Shown piece after piece: positions 15,956 to 24,564 of a DNA stretch of 55,179 nt; the first letter of the stretch is position 1, and each line of letters begins with the position of its first letter. Below the pieces are notes generated by a model. The model had not been told where the DNA came from. It saw only the letters and a list, made by a program, of their open reading frames with translations, and ran no database searches. The position numbers and the translations under genes were made by a program. This DNA is from Acidimicrobiales bacterium (GTDB lineage Bacteria; Actinomycetota; Acidimicrobiia; Acidimicrobiales; Iamiaceae): positions 1-55,179 of the forward strand of contig DASQKY010000008.1 in the NCBI GenBank assembly GCA_035630295.1. The letters are read 5' to 3'.

Positions 15956-17227
15956 TCAGGCGCCGGCCCCCGGCGCGGTCGCGGCCGCAGTCGTGGCCTC
16001 GGCCGGGGCCCCCGGGGCGGTGCTGGCTGCAGGGGCCGCGTCCGGCTTGGGTGCCGGCGGCGGGAGCATGCGAGGGGTGTCGACGGGCACGCCCTCGGCC
16101 GGCCAGCGCTTGCGGCTCTTGGCCGCCAGCTTGTGCATCAGCTCGATGGCCCCGGGGTCGTCGTCGCCCGGCCGGGTCTCGATGCGCCCGGCCGCCACCA
16201 GCCGCTGGATCACCTCGCGGCCCAGCTCGGTGCGCACGATGGTGAGCGTCCAGTCGTTGTACTTGCCGATGCCGCCGGTGGAGATGTCGGCGTGCTCGGC
16301 CGCGAAGTCGGGGCAGTGGGTGCAGCCCTCCCGGGTCCAGGCGTGGCACTCCTTGAGCGGCACCTCGTGGTACTCGCCGTCGTGGGTCCAGATCTGGAAC
16401 TTGCCCTTGATGTTGACCTTCTTGATCATGGCCCGGGTCAGGCCGTACTTGGCCTCGAACAGCTCCTCGAAGATGGCGTCGTCGAAGGTCTTGGAGCACA
16501 GCAGCCCGATGTTGAACTTGATGGGCTTGCTGACCTTGCCCACCTTCCTCGACCACATCACCGGCGGCACCGAGCTCTGGCAGCTCATCCCCACCAGGGC
16601 CAGGTCCTTCAGGCCCCTCTCCATGGCCTCCGGGAGGGCCAGGGTGTTGGCGGAGTACGTGTAGCGGCTGCCGGCCGCGGCCATGATCTCCTCCGGCGTG
16701 GTGGCCAGGCCGGGGACGGCCTTCCAGGTGGAGCCGTCGCCCTCCAGGTAGGAGACCAGGGCGCCGTCGATGTAGCCCTCCTCCAGCAGCCACAGCAGCA
16801 TGGCGCTGACCAGGCCGCCGTCCTGGCCGGCCTCGTGGACGCCGTCGTCGGAGGCCCGGGTCAGGAGGATGTCGGAGTAGACGCCCGAGATCTCGTCCTC
16901 GGTGCGGGCCCGGCCGAAGAGGTGCTCGTCGGCCTGGCTCTCCCAGTGCTGGTAGCGGGGGCAGGCCCGCGTGCAGGTGGTGCAGCCCTTCTGGCCGTGG
17001 ACGCAGTCGCCGGCGCCCAGCTCCTCCTCCAGGTGGAAGGGCTTGTAGCCGCCGGCGACGTGGTCGTAGCCGATCACGTCGTGGGGGCACGAGATCACGC
17101 AGCCGGCGCAGCCGGTGCAGAGGTTGGTCGTGATGACCTCCTCGTAGAGCTCCTTCCACTGCGCCGTCCACCGCGTGCGGGGAGCCGGCGCGGCAGGGGG
17201 GGAAGAGGCCGCTGCCACATCCGTCAT
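15956..17227 (-). CDS. Coenzyme F420 hydrogenase/dehydrogenase beta-subunit family protein
   Basis: A 423-residue iron-sulfur flavoprotein of the FrhB family, which moves electrons between F420 (or ferredoxin) and a substrate. The N-terminal ferredoxin-like part has NLCTGCAGCVISCPHD near residue 36 and then HGQKGCTTCTRACPRY near 78, enough cysteines for two [4Fe-4S] clusters. The FrhB core follows, with GQDGGLVSAMLLWLLEEGYI and MSCQSSVPPVMW, and a last cysteine group CHAWTREGCTHCPDFAAEHA. The C-terminal ~45 residues are an Ala/Pro tail. I used ATG 17227; ATG 17236 is also possible. Its partner is not evident; it is divergent from the acyl-CoA dehydrogenase. Confidence 0.85.
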   Translation of the reverse strand: MTDVAAASSPPAAPAPRTRWTAQWKELYEEVITTNLCTGCAGCVISCPHDVIGYDHVAGGYKPFHLEEELGAGDCVHGQKGCTTCTRACPRYQHWESQADEHLFGRARTEDEISGVYSDILLTRASDDGVHEAGQDGGLVSAMLLWLLEEGYIDGALVSYLEGDGSTWKAVPGLATTPEEIMAAAGSRYTYSANTLALPEAMERGLKDLALVGMSCQSSVPPVMWSRKVGKVSKPIKFNIGLLCSKTFDDAIFEELFEAKYGLTRAMIKKVNIKGKFQIWTHDGEYHEVPLKECHAWTREGCTHCPDFAAEHADISTGGIGKYNDWTLTIVRTELGREVIQRLVAAGRIETRPGDDDPGAIELMHKLAAKSRKRWPAEGVPVDTPRMLPPPAPKPDAAPAASTAPGAPAEATTAAATAPGAGA

Positions 17228-17314
17228 GCGGCGCATCGTAGGACCCCGCCCCGGGCCCGCCCCACCGACGGGGCGCCGTTGGCGCCGCCCGGGGCGGTCG
17301 ACCACCATGGCGCC

Positions 17315-18568
17315 ATGGACCTGACCTATCCGGCCGAGGCCGAGGAGTTCCGCCGCCAGATCCGGGCCTGGCTGGTGGAGAACCTCCCCGAGGGCTGGTT
17401 CGACGAGGGCTTCGAGATGAGCCCCGAGGAGCGGGCCGCGTTCAACGAGCGGTGGACCAAGACCCTCTACGAGGGCGGGTGGATCTGCGCCACGTGGCCC
17501 GAGGAGTACGGGGGCAAGGGCCTCTCGCTCATCCAGGGCGTGGTCCTCTCCGAGGAGTTCTCCCGGGCCAAGGCGCCCATGCGGGCCGACTTCTTCGGCG
17601 ACACCCTGGTGGGGCCGACCATCCTCCAGTGGGGCACCGAGGAGCAGAAGCAGCACCTCCTGCCCCAGATCCTGAAGGGCGAGGTGCGCTGGTGCCAGGG
17701 CTTCTCGGAGCCCGAGAGCGGCTCCGACCTGGCCTCGCTGTCGACCCGGGCCGTGCTCGACGGCGACGAGTGGGTCATCACCGGCCAGAAGGTGTGGACC
17801 ACCCAGGCCCAGTTCGCCGACTACTGCTTCCTCCTGGCCCGCACCGACCCCGACGCCAAGAAGCACGCCGGCATCTCCTACCTGCTGGTGCCCATGCAGC
17901 AGGACGGCATCGAGGTGCGGGGCATCGTGCAGCCCGACGGCACCGACGAGTTCAACGAGGTCTTCTTCGACGGGGCCCGCTGCCCCAGGGGCAACGTCCT
18001 GGGCGGGCTCAACGACGGGTGGAAGGTGGCCAACTCGACGCTCGGGTTCGAGCGGGGCATGTCGGCCACCACCGGCCACCGCCGCTTCGAGGAGGAGCTG
18101 CGCCTGATGGTCGGCGCGGCTCGGGCCAACGGCGCCATCGATGACCCCCTGGTCCGCCAGGGCCTGGCCCGCTTCCACACCAAGATCCAGATCCTGCGCA
18201 TCAACGGCCTCCGCAACCTGACCGCCAACCTGACCGGCAAGCGGGACCCCGGCGTGGCCGCCCTGGGGGCCACCAACAAGATGTTCTGGTCGGAGATGCA
18301 CAAGGAGGCCATGGAGCTGGCCCTGTCCATCTTCGGGGCGGGGTCGCTGCTCTCGACCGTCGGCCCCGAGAGCGGGGGCTGGCCGGGCACGGTCCGCTCC
18401 GCCGGCCGGGAGGCCTACCCCGTGAGCCCCATGGTCTCGGCCTTCTTCTTCAGCCGGTCCGAGACCATCTGGGGCGGCACGTCGCAGATCCAGCGCAACA
18501 TCGTGGGCGAGAAGGTCCTGGGCCTGCCCCGCGAGCCCAAGCCCGCGTCGTCCCCGGCCGCCGGGTAG
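17315..18568 (+). CDS. Acyl-CoA dehydrogenase
   Basis: A 417-residue FAD-dependent acyl-CoA dehydrogenase that makes a 2,3-double bond in an acyl-CoA and hands electrons to ETF. The FAD motif is WCQGFSEPESGSDLASL near residue 128, then the middle-domain WVITGQKVWTTQAQFADYCF. The C-terminal domain ends with TIWGGTSQIQRNIVGEKVLG. Where medium-chain enzymes have the catalytic Glu just before GTSQIQ, this one has Gly, so the base must come from another helix, as in long-chain and isovaleryl types. ATG 17315 gives the standard start MDLTYPAEAEEFR. It leads a run with an unknown enzyme-like protein and a crotonase. Confidence 0.92.
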   Translation: MDLTYPAEAEEFRRQIRAWLVENLPEGWFDEGFEMSPEERAAFNERWTKTLYEGGWICATWPEEYGGKGLSLIQGVVLSEEFSRAKAPMRADFFGDTLVGPTILQWGTEEQKQHLLPQILKGEVRWCQGFSEPESGSDLASLSTRAVLDGDEWVITGQKVWTTQAQFADYCFLLARTDPDAKKHAGISYLLVPMQQDGIEVRGIVQPDGTDEFNEVFFDGARCPRGNVLGGLNDGWKVANSTLGFERGMSATTGHRRFEEELRLMVGAARANGAIDDPLVRQGLARFHTKIQILRINGLRNLTANLTGKRDPGVAALGATNKMFWSEMHKEAMELALSIFGAGSLLSTVGPESGGWPGTVRSAGREAYPVSPMVSAFFFSRSETIWGGTSQIQRNIVGEKVLGLPREPKPASSPAAG

Positions 18569-18575
18569 GCCCCCG

Positions 18576-20684
18576 GTGGGCGGGGAGGGGAGCGGCGACG
18601 GGCTGGTCGAGGCGGGCTGGTGGCGGGCCCGGCAGGACGACTACCTGGCCGCGGCCACCACGGCGTGGTTCCCCCGCTCCCCGCTGAACGTGATCGACCA
18701 CCTCGAACGGTCGCGCCGCCAGCCGGAGCACCGGTTCGACCCCGCCGTCCTGGACGAGGAGGTGGTGGCGGCCTGGTGCCGGCGCGTCGACGGGTGGCTG
18801 GACTGCGCCGACTTCGACGTCCTGCGTCTGCTCACCCTGTGGCACGGCTACCGCGACCTCCTGCCCGACCACGTCCTGGCCGCCCTGCGGGAGCGGTTCC
18901 TGGGCTTCCGCTACTGGTACACCGACCCGGCCCCCGACGGCGTGGTCGACCACCGCTGGTACTGGTCCGAGAACCACCGGCTGATCTTCCACACCTGCGA
19001 GCACCTGGCCGGCCAGGCCTTCCCCGACGAGCGCTTCGGGGCCGCGGGCCTGACCGGCGACGAGCACCGCCGCCGGGCGGCCACCGCCCTGGGCCAGTGG
19101 TTCGACGAGAAGGCTCGGGACGGCTTCAGCGAGTGGCACTCCGACGCCTACTACGAGAAGGACCTGGTGCCCCTGGTGAGCCTGGCCGAGCTCGCCGACG
19201 ACCCGGCCCTGGCCCAGCGGGCGGCCACCTTCGCCGACCTGGTCCTCTACGACTTGGCCCTCCACTCCCACAGCGACAACAACGGCTCCACCCACGGGCG
19301 CTCGTACATGCGGTTCAAGGCCACTGCCCCCAGCCAGACCGTGTTCTCGGCCCTCAAGCTCTGCTTCGACCGCACCGACGCCCCCTGGCCCCTGGAAGAC
19401 GGCGACGAGGCCGAGCTGCTGCCCCGCCACGAGGGGGCCACCTTCCTGGCCCGGGCGGCCCGCTACCGCCCCCCCGACGTCGTCCGCCGGGTGGCCCGCC
19501 ACCAGGGCGAGGTGGTGGACCGGGAGGGCATGGGCGTGGCCCTCGACCCGGGCGAGCCGCTGGCCGACGACCCGCAGCGGCCCGACGGACTGTCCTACAC
19601 CGACCCCGACCTGGTGCCGTTCTGGTGGGATCGGGGGGCGCTCACGCCGTGGCAGCTCATCGGCTTGACCGTCGACACCCTGGACCGGCACGACCTGTGG
19701 GACAGCGCCCTGTTCGCCCAGTTCAAGGCCGTGCGTGACGTGTTCGGGTCCGACCCGGCGGTGTTGCGCCAGCTCACCCACGACCTGCATCGCCTGGTCA
19801 ACGCCGGGCTGCTGGAGCGGGTCGACACCTACACCTGGCGCAACCGCCACGCCCTGCTGTCCACCGCCCAGGCCTACCGGCCCGGCTGCGTCGGCTACCA
19901 GCACCACATCTCGCAGGCCACCCTGGACGAGCACGCCGTGGTGTTCACCACCCACCCCGGCAACGGGCCGTCACCCCGGGCCGGCGACTACCTGGACCAC
20001 GACCGGTGGTGGACGGGGAGCGCCACCCTGCCCCTGGCCGTGCAGCACGGGAGGGTGGTGGTCCAGGCCTACGCCCCCGGCTTCCCCTCACCCGGCGAGG
20101 GCCCGCTGGCCCCCTTCGCCTACTGCGACCACACCCACGCCTACCTGCCCACCGAACGCTTCGACGAGGTGGTGACCGAGGGGGCGTGGACGGTGGCCCG
20201 GCGGCGGGACGGTTACGTGGCGGTGTGGTCGTGGCGACCGACGCGGTGGGCCCACCACGACCCGGCCGAGGTGTTCACCAACGGCCTGGTCGAGCCGTTC
20301 GAGCTGGTGGCCGAGGGCGGGCCCGACAACGTGTGGGTCCTGGAGGTGGGCGACGCCGAGCGGTGGGGCAGCTTCGACCGGTTCCGGGCCGCGGTGGCCG
20401 CCGCCCCGGTCGAGGTGGAGGACCAGGGCTGGGGCGACGACGGCGCCCACCGGGGCTTCGCCGTCCGCTACGCCTCGCCCGCCGAGGGCGTGGTGGAGGT
20501 GGACCCCGACGGCTCGCTGCGGGTCGACGGCGAGGCCGTGGCCATCGACGGCTACCCCCGCTTCGCCAACCCGTTCTCCACCGTGGCCGGCGGCGATCCG
20601 GAGCTCACCATCGCCGACGACCTCGGCGCCTTCACCCTCGACCTGGCCGCCGGCACCCGCGGCCCGACCGACCGACCGACCTGA
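18576..20684 (+). CDS. Large uncharacterised protein, possible toroid-fold polysaccharide-lyase-like enzyme
   Basis: A 702-residue protein I cannot assign to a named family. The first ~400 residues look like an alpha/alpha toroid: YWSENHRLIFHTCEHLAGQ, GFSEWHSDAYYEKDLVPLV and HSDNNGSTHGRSYMRFKA carry a conserved-looking set of Asn, His, Tyr and Arg. The second half looks beta-sandwich-like, with GYQHHISQATLDEHAVVF, HPGNG and CDHTHAYLP. This arrangement recalls family 8 and heparinase-like lyases, but no specific motif proves it. No signal peptide is seen, so it would act inside the cell. It starts at GTG 18576, 8 bases after the acyl-CoA dehydrogenase, and ends 14 bases before the crotonase, suggesting an operon. 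Function is open. Confidence 0.75.
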   Translation: MGGEGSGDGLVEAGWWRARQDDYLAAATTAWFPRSPLNVIDHLERSRRQPEHRFDPAVLDEEVVAAWCRRVDGWLDCADFDVLRLLTLWHGYRDLLPDHVLAALRERFLGFRYWYTDPAPDGVVDHRWYWSENHRLIFHTCEHLAGQAFPDERFGAAGLTGDEHRRRAATALGQWFDEKARDGFSEWHSDAYYEKDLVPLVSLAELADDPALAQRAATFADLVLYDLALHSHSDNNGSTHGRSYMRFKATAPSQTVFSALKLCFDRTDAPWPLEDGDEAELLPRHEGATFLARAARYRPPDVVRRVARHQGEVVDREGMGVALDPGEPLADDPQRPDGLSYTDPDLVPFWWDRGALTPWQLIGLTVDTLDRHDLWDSALFAQFKAVRDVFGSDPAVLRQLTHDLHRLVNAGLLERVDTYTWRNRHALLSTAQAYRPGCVGYQHHISQATLDEHAVVFTTHPGNGPSPRAGDYLDHDRWWTGSATLPLAVQHGRVVVQAYAPGFPSPGEGPLAPFAYCDHTHAYLPTERFDEVVTEGAWTVARRRDGYVAVWSWRPTRWAHHDPAEVFTNGLVEPFELVAEGGPDNVWVLEVGDAERWGSFDRFRAAVAAAPVEVEDQGWGDDGAHRGFAVRYASPAEGVVEVDPDGSLRVDGEAVAIDGYPRFANPFSTVAGGDPELTIADDLGAFTLDLAAGTRGPTDRPT

Positions 20685-20697
20685 CGAGGAGGGCCCC

Positions 20698-21444
20698 GTG
20701 CCCGGCATCACCCTGGAGCGCCACGACGGCGTGGCTGTGCTCACCGTGGACAACCCGGAGCGGCGCAACGCCCTCGACCCCGGCATCGCCCGTGACCTGA
20801 TCGACGTGTGCGACGAGGTCGACGCCGACCCTGCCGTGGGCGCCGCGGTGGTGCGGGGGGCGGGGGGCACGTTCTGCTCGGGCGCCGATCGAGCCGTGCT
20901 CGACTCGGGCCAGCCCCAGGCCGGCGACGAGACCTACAAGGCCATGGGCCTGGTGTACCGGTCGTTCCACCGGGTGGGGCAGCTGGCCGTGCCCACCGTG
21001 GCCGCGGTGCGGGGGGCGGTGGTGGGGGCGGGGCTCAACCTGATGCTGGCCACCGACCTGCGGGTGGTGGCCGACGACGCCAAGGTGCTGGCCGGGTTCC
21101 TGCGCATCGGGGTCCACCCGGGGGGCGGCTTCTTCACCCTGGCCGGGCGGTCGGCGGGCCGGGAGGCGGCCGCCGCCCTGGGCCTGTTCAGCGAGACGCT
21201 GGTGGGCCCGGCCCTGGTGGAGGCGGGGGTGGCTTGGCAGGCCGTCCCCGACGGGGAGGTGGACGAGCGGGCCCTGGCCCTGGCCGGCCGGGCCGCCGCC
21301 GACCCCGAGCTGGCCCGCCTGGCCGTGCAGTCGTTCCGGCGGGAGCTGGGCCCCCCGGCCATCCCGTGGGACGTGGCCATCGACTTCGAGCGCCCGTCCC
21401 AGATGTGGTCGCTCGACCGCCGCGCCGCTGTCACCGACCCCTGA
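20698..21444 (+). CDS. Enoyl-CoA hydratase/isomerase (crotonase) family protein
   Basis: A 248-residue crotonase-fold protein. VLTVDNPERRNAL at the N-terminus, the oxyanion-hole loop GAGGTFCSGADRAVL near residue 58 and the second loop VRGAVVGAGLNLMLATDLRV near 103 are typical. In my alignment both catalytic Glu positions of enoyl-CoA hydratase are replaced (Phe/Leu in GFLRIGVHPGGG and Ala in AAALGLFSE), so hydration of enoyl-CoA is doubtful and another crotonase reaction, such as isomerisation or thioester hydrolysis, is possible. GTG 20698 has GAGGAGG upstream. It is the third gene of the run with the acyl-CoA dehydrogenase. Confidence 0.88.
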   Translation: MPGITLERHDGVAVLTVDNPERRNALDPGIARDLIDVCDEVDADPAVGAAVVRGAGGTFCSGADRAVLDSGQPQAGDETYKAMGLVYRSFHRVGQLAVPTVAAVRGAVVGAGLNLMLATDLRVVADDAKVLAGFLRIGVHPGGGFFTLAGRSAGREAAAALGLFSETLVGPALVEAGVAWQAVPDGEVDERALALAGRAAADPELARLAVQSFRRELGPPAIPWDVAIDFERPSQMWSLDRRAAVTDP

Positions 21445-21476
21445 TCCTCGGCGAGGCACCGCCGTCGACTAGAACG

Positions 21477-21488
21477 GAGCATATGCTC
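21477..21488. promoter_or_regulatory. Palindrome upstream of the TSUP transporter
   Basis: GAGCATATGCTC is a perfect 12-base palindrome 57-68 bases upstream of the transporter start, in the only AT-containing part of this gap. It may be an operator. Confidence 0.35.
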
Positions 21489-21544
21489 GGTTTCGGGGGG
21501 GAGGGTGGGACGGCTGGCGGCCGCCCCCGGGGGGTGGGGTCGTC

Positions 21545-22261
21545 GTGACCGGGCTCGAGGTGCTGGTGGCGCTGGCCGCGGTGGCCGCCGGGTCCACCGT
21601 GCAGCGGACCCTCGGCTTCGGAGCGGCGCTGGTGTCGGTGCCCCTCCTGTTGCTGATCGACCCCCGCCTGGTGCCCGGGCCCATCACCATCGCCGGCCTG
21701 GCCCTCATCGGGCTGATGTTGGTGGGCACCCACCGCGACGCCGACTGGCGGGGCGTCCGGTGGATCGCCGTCGGGCTGGTGCCGGGCACGGTGGTGGCCG
21801 GCGTGGCCGTGGCCCTCCTGCCCCAGACGATGCTGGTGGCGGGGGCCGGCCTGCTCATCCTGGCCGCGGTGGGGGCGGTGCTGGCCCAGCGGCACCCCCC
21901 GGTCGGGCGCCGGTCGCTGTTGGGCAGCGGGGCCCTGTCGGGCTTCATGGGCACCACCGCCGGGGTCGGCGGGCCCCCCGTGGCCCTGCTGTACCACGGG
22001 GCCCAGGCTGCGGTGCTGCGCGCCACCCTGGCCCGGGTCTTCCTGGTCAGCGCGGTGCTTACCCTGGTGGCCCTGGCCGGGGCCCGGCGCCTGGGCACCA
22101 CCGAGTGGATGACAGGCCTGGCCCTCATGCCGGGTGGCCCCTTGGGCTACGCCGTCGGTGGGCGCCTGGCCGGGCGCGTCGACGGGGCCCGGCTCCGCAC
22201 CGGTGTCCTGGTGGTGTCGGCCCTCTCCGCCCTGGCCGCCATCGCCCGCGCCCTTCTCTGA
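21545..22261 (+). CDS. TauE/SafE (TSUP) family membrane transporter
   Basis: A 238-residue polytopic protein of the TSUP family, which exports or imports sulfur-containing organic anions such as sulfite, sulfoacetate or taurine-derived compounds. About eight hydrophobic segments are visible, in two similar halves. The first half has the family motif GSTVQRTLGFGAALVSVPLL and PGPITIAGLAL; the second has GALSGFMGTTAGVGGPPVAL, the repeat counterpart. GTG 21545 is the start. The gene stands alone after the crotonase and converges on a flavin-reductase-like gene. The substrate is not deducible. Confidence 0.88.
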   Translation: MTGLEVLVALAAVAAGSTVQRTLGFGAALVSVPLLLLIDPRLVPGPITIAGLALIGLMLVGTHRDADWRGVRWIAVGLVPGTVVAGVAVALLPQTMLVAGAGLLILAAVGAVLAQRHPPVGRRSLLGSGALSGFMGTTAGVGGPPVALLYHGAQAAVLRATLARVFLVSAVLTLVALAGARRLGTTEWMTGLALMPGGPLGYAVGGRLAGRVDGARLRTGVLVVSALSALAAIARALL

Positions 22262-22294
22262 CCCTGGAGGGACGAGCGCGTGGCATCCCGTGGG

Positions 22295-22774
22295 TCAGCC
22301 GGGGAAGGCCCAACGGGTGGCGCGGGTGGAGAACTCCTCCTCGCGCTCGATGACGGCGAGGGCGCGGTCCGGGGCCACCGCGTAGCAGGCGTGGCTGCGG
22401 ATGAAGTCGGCGTTGATGTCGGGGGAGATCGGCTGGTACTTGGCCAGGTAGGCGGCGATCCACCGCTCCCGGTCGTCGCCCGGTTCCACCGGTGTGGCCG
22501 TGCCCTCGACTGACAGGCACTCGACGGTGTCCTCGGTCATGACCACCACTTGGGGGTTGGCGGCCAGGTTGCGGGCCTTGCGGGCGTTGGGGGAGCAGGA
22601 GAAGAAGAAGCCGGGGCGCTCGCCGTCCCACACCCCCCAGACGGGCAGAGCGTGCGGCCGGCCGCCGGCCGAGACGGTGACGACCCAGAAGTTGCGGTTG
22701 GCGGCCAGCCGCTCGGCGGCCCACGACCAGGGCAGGGGCTCCCAGTCGGGCCCGCCGACCCCGTAGTCGGACAT
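22295..22774 (-). CDS. Pyridoxamine 5'-phosphate oxidase family (FDOR-type) protein
   Basis: A 159-residue split-barrel flavin- or F420-binding protein. FWVVTVSAGGRPHALPVWGVW is here cut to its key part, GRPHALPVWGVW, the typical second strand pair, followed by FFSCSPNARKARNLAANPQV with the phosphate-binding Arg/Lys residues and VVVMTEDTVECLSVEGTA. These are the marks of actinobacterial PPOX proteins, many of which use F420. ATG 22774 starts MSDYGVGG; GTG 22804 would add ten residues and neither has a clear ribosome site. The gap between this start and the arsenic locus, about 275 bases, shows no gene I can support. Confidence 0.82.
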   Translation of the reverse strand: MSDYGVGGPDWEPLPWSWAAERLAANRNFWVVTVSAGGRPHALPVWGVWDGERPGFFFSCSPNARKARNLAANPQVVVMTEDTVECLSVEGTATPVEPGDDRERWIAAYLAKYQPISPDINADFIRSHACYAVAPDRALAVIEREEEFSTRATRWAFPG

Positions 22775-23049
22775 GGACGGCTGCTCGGTGCGGGGCTCGG
22801 TCACGCCGTGGCACCCTACGCCCACCAAGGTGTGTCCGACACCGACTCCGTCCTCGCCGGCTTCCCCCGCGTCCTGGTCCGCCTCGACCTCCGGTGACCG
22901 CGGGGTCGTTGGAGGTCCCTGCCGACCGGGCCGCTCCCGAGGCTCGAGCCGAGGCCCCGCGAGGCCACGGCCCGCCTGGACGCACTGGTGCCGAGCGGTG
23001 GCTCAGCCCGGCCGAGCCACGGGCCGGGTTGTGGCGCTCGGGGCCGGCA

Positions 23050-24558
23050 TCAGGTGGTGGCGGGAACGTCGAGGCTGGCGAGGAGGGCCTCGACGCAGGC
23101 CCGGATGTCGTCGCGGATGGGGCGGACGTGCTCGAGGTCCTGGCCGGCGGGGTCGTCGAGATCCCAGTCCTCGCAGCGCTTGCCGGGGAAGAGAGGGCAG
23201 GCGTCGCCGCAGCCCATGGTGATGACGACGTCGGCCGCGCCGACGATCTCGTCGGTCCAGGGCGTGGGGTGCTCGCCGGAGATGTCGATGCCGACCTCGG
23301 CCATGGCGGCGATGGCGACCGGGTTGATCTGGGTGGCGGGTTCGGAGCCGCCGGACCAGGCGACGGCGCGGTCGCCGGCGAGGTGGGTGAACCAGCCGAG
23401 GGCCATCTGGGAGCGGCCGGCGTTGTGGACGCAGAGGAACAGGACGGTGGGCCGGCCGTCGGTGCTCCTGCCTTCGGCCTTGGCGGGGTCGGGATAGAAG
23501 CTGCGGCCGGCCCAGAGGGCGACGTAGACGAGGGCGACGAGCACGGGGACCTCGATGAGGGGGCCGACGACGCCGGCGAGGGCCTGGCCGGAGGTGACGC
23601 CGAAGACGCTGATGGCCACGGCGATGGCGAGCTCGAAGTTGTTGCCTGCGGCAGTGAAGGCGACGGTGATGTTGCGGTCGTAGGGCAGTCCCAGGCGGAG
23701 CCCGAGAGCGAAGGCGCCGCCCCACATGAGGGCGAAGTAGGCGAGCAGCGGGATGGCGATGCGGGCCACGTCGCCAGGTGCGGAGGTGATGGCGTCGCCC
23801 TGGAGGGCGAAGAGGACGACGATGGTGAACAGCAGCCCGTAGAGGGCGACCGGGCCGATGCGGGGCAGGAACCGCTCCTCGTACCACTCCCGGCCCCGGC
23901 GCGCCTCGCCCAGGAGGCGGCTGAGGGAGCCGGCGGCGAGGGGGACGCCGAGGAAGAGGAGCACGGCCCGGGTGATGTCCCACAGGCCGACGCCGAGGGC
24001 TTCACCGTCGCCCCAGCCGAGCCAGCCCGGCAGCAGGTCCAGGTAGAACCAGCCGAGCAGGGAGTAGGCGGCGATCTGGAACACCGAGTTGACCGCCACC
24101 AGGAACACCGCGGCCTCCCGGTTCCCGCCGGCCAGGTCGTTCCAGATGAGGACCATGGCGATGCAGCGGGCGAGGCCGACGACGATGAGCCCGGTCCGGT
24201 ACTCCGGCAGGTCCGGCAGCAGCGCCCAGGCGAGGACGAACATGAGCGCCGGGCCGATCAGCCAGTTCAGGGCCAGCGAGGCGCCCACCATGCGCCGGTC
24301 GGTGGTGACGGTGCCGAGCTGGGAGTACCGGACCTTGGCCAGCACCGGGTACATCATCAGCACCAGCCCGACGGCGATCGGCAGCGACACCGAGCCGACC
24401 TTGATGGCATCGAGGCCGTCATCCAGCCCGGGGACCACGCGCCCCAGGCCCAGGCCGAGGGCCATGGCGGTGATGATCCACGCCGGCAGGAACCTGTCCA
24501 GCGGCGAGAGCCGGTCGAGGACCGCGGGCTCGTCGCGGTGGGTCCTGGTGGTCGCCAC
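23050..24558 (-). CDS. Fused arsenite exporter (ACR3) and arsenate reductase (ArsC)
   Basis: A 502-residue fusion. Residues 1-~345 form an ACR3-type arsenite carrier with ten helices, including GLARCIAMVLIWNDLAGGN (the functional Cys) and FTAAGNNFELAIAVAI. Residues ~370-500 are a low-molecular-weight-phosphatase-type arsenate reductase: VLFLCVHNAGRSQMALGW is the Cys-X5-Arg loop, and TMGCGDACPLFPGKRCEDWD carries the resolving cysteines. One protein thus reduces arsenate and expels arsenite. The same fusion is known in M. tuberculosis Rv2643. It is translated 6 bases after the cadI-like gene, in an operon facing arsR. Confidence 0.92.
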   Translation of the reverse strand: MATTRTHRDEPAVLDRLSPLDRFLPAWIITAMALGLGLGRVVPGLDDGLDAIKVGSVSLPIAVGLVLMMYPVLAKVRYSQLGTVTTDRRMVGASLALNWLIGPALMFVLAWALLPDLPEYRTGLIVVGLARCIAMVLIWNDLAGGNREAAVFLVAVNSVFQIAAYSLLGWFYLDLLPGWLGWGDGEALGVGLWDITRAVLLFLGVPLAAGSLSRLLGEARRGREWYEERFLPRIGPVALYGLLFTIVVLFALQGDAITSAPGDVARIAIPLLAYFALMWGGAFALGLRLGLPYDRNITVAFTAAGNNFELAIAVAISVFGVTSGQALAGVVGPLIEVPVLVALVYVALWAGRSFYPDPAKAEGRSTDGRPTVLFLCVHNAGRSQMALGWFTHLAGDRAVAWSGGSEPATQINPVAIAAMAEVGIDISGEHPTPWTDEIVGAADVVITMGCGDACPLFPGKRCEDWDLDDPAGQDLEHVRPIRDDIRACVEALLASLDVPATT

Positions 24559-24564
24559 CGCCGG

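Noticed and set aside
22775-23049. A gene or gene remnant between the PPOX gene and the arsenic locus
   Set aside because: Frames here are short or of low-complexity composition and carry no recognisable motif.
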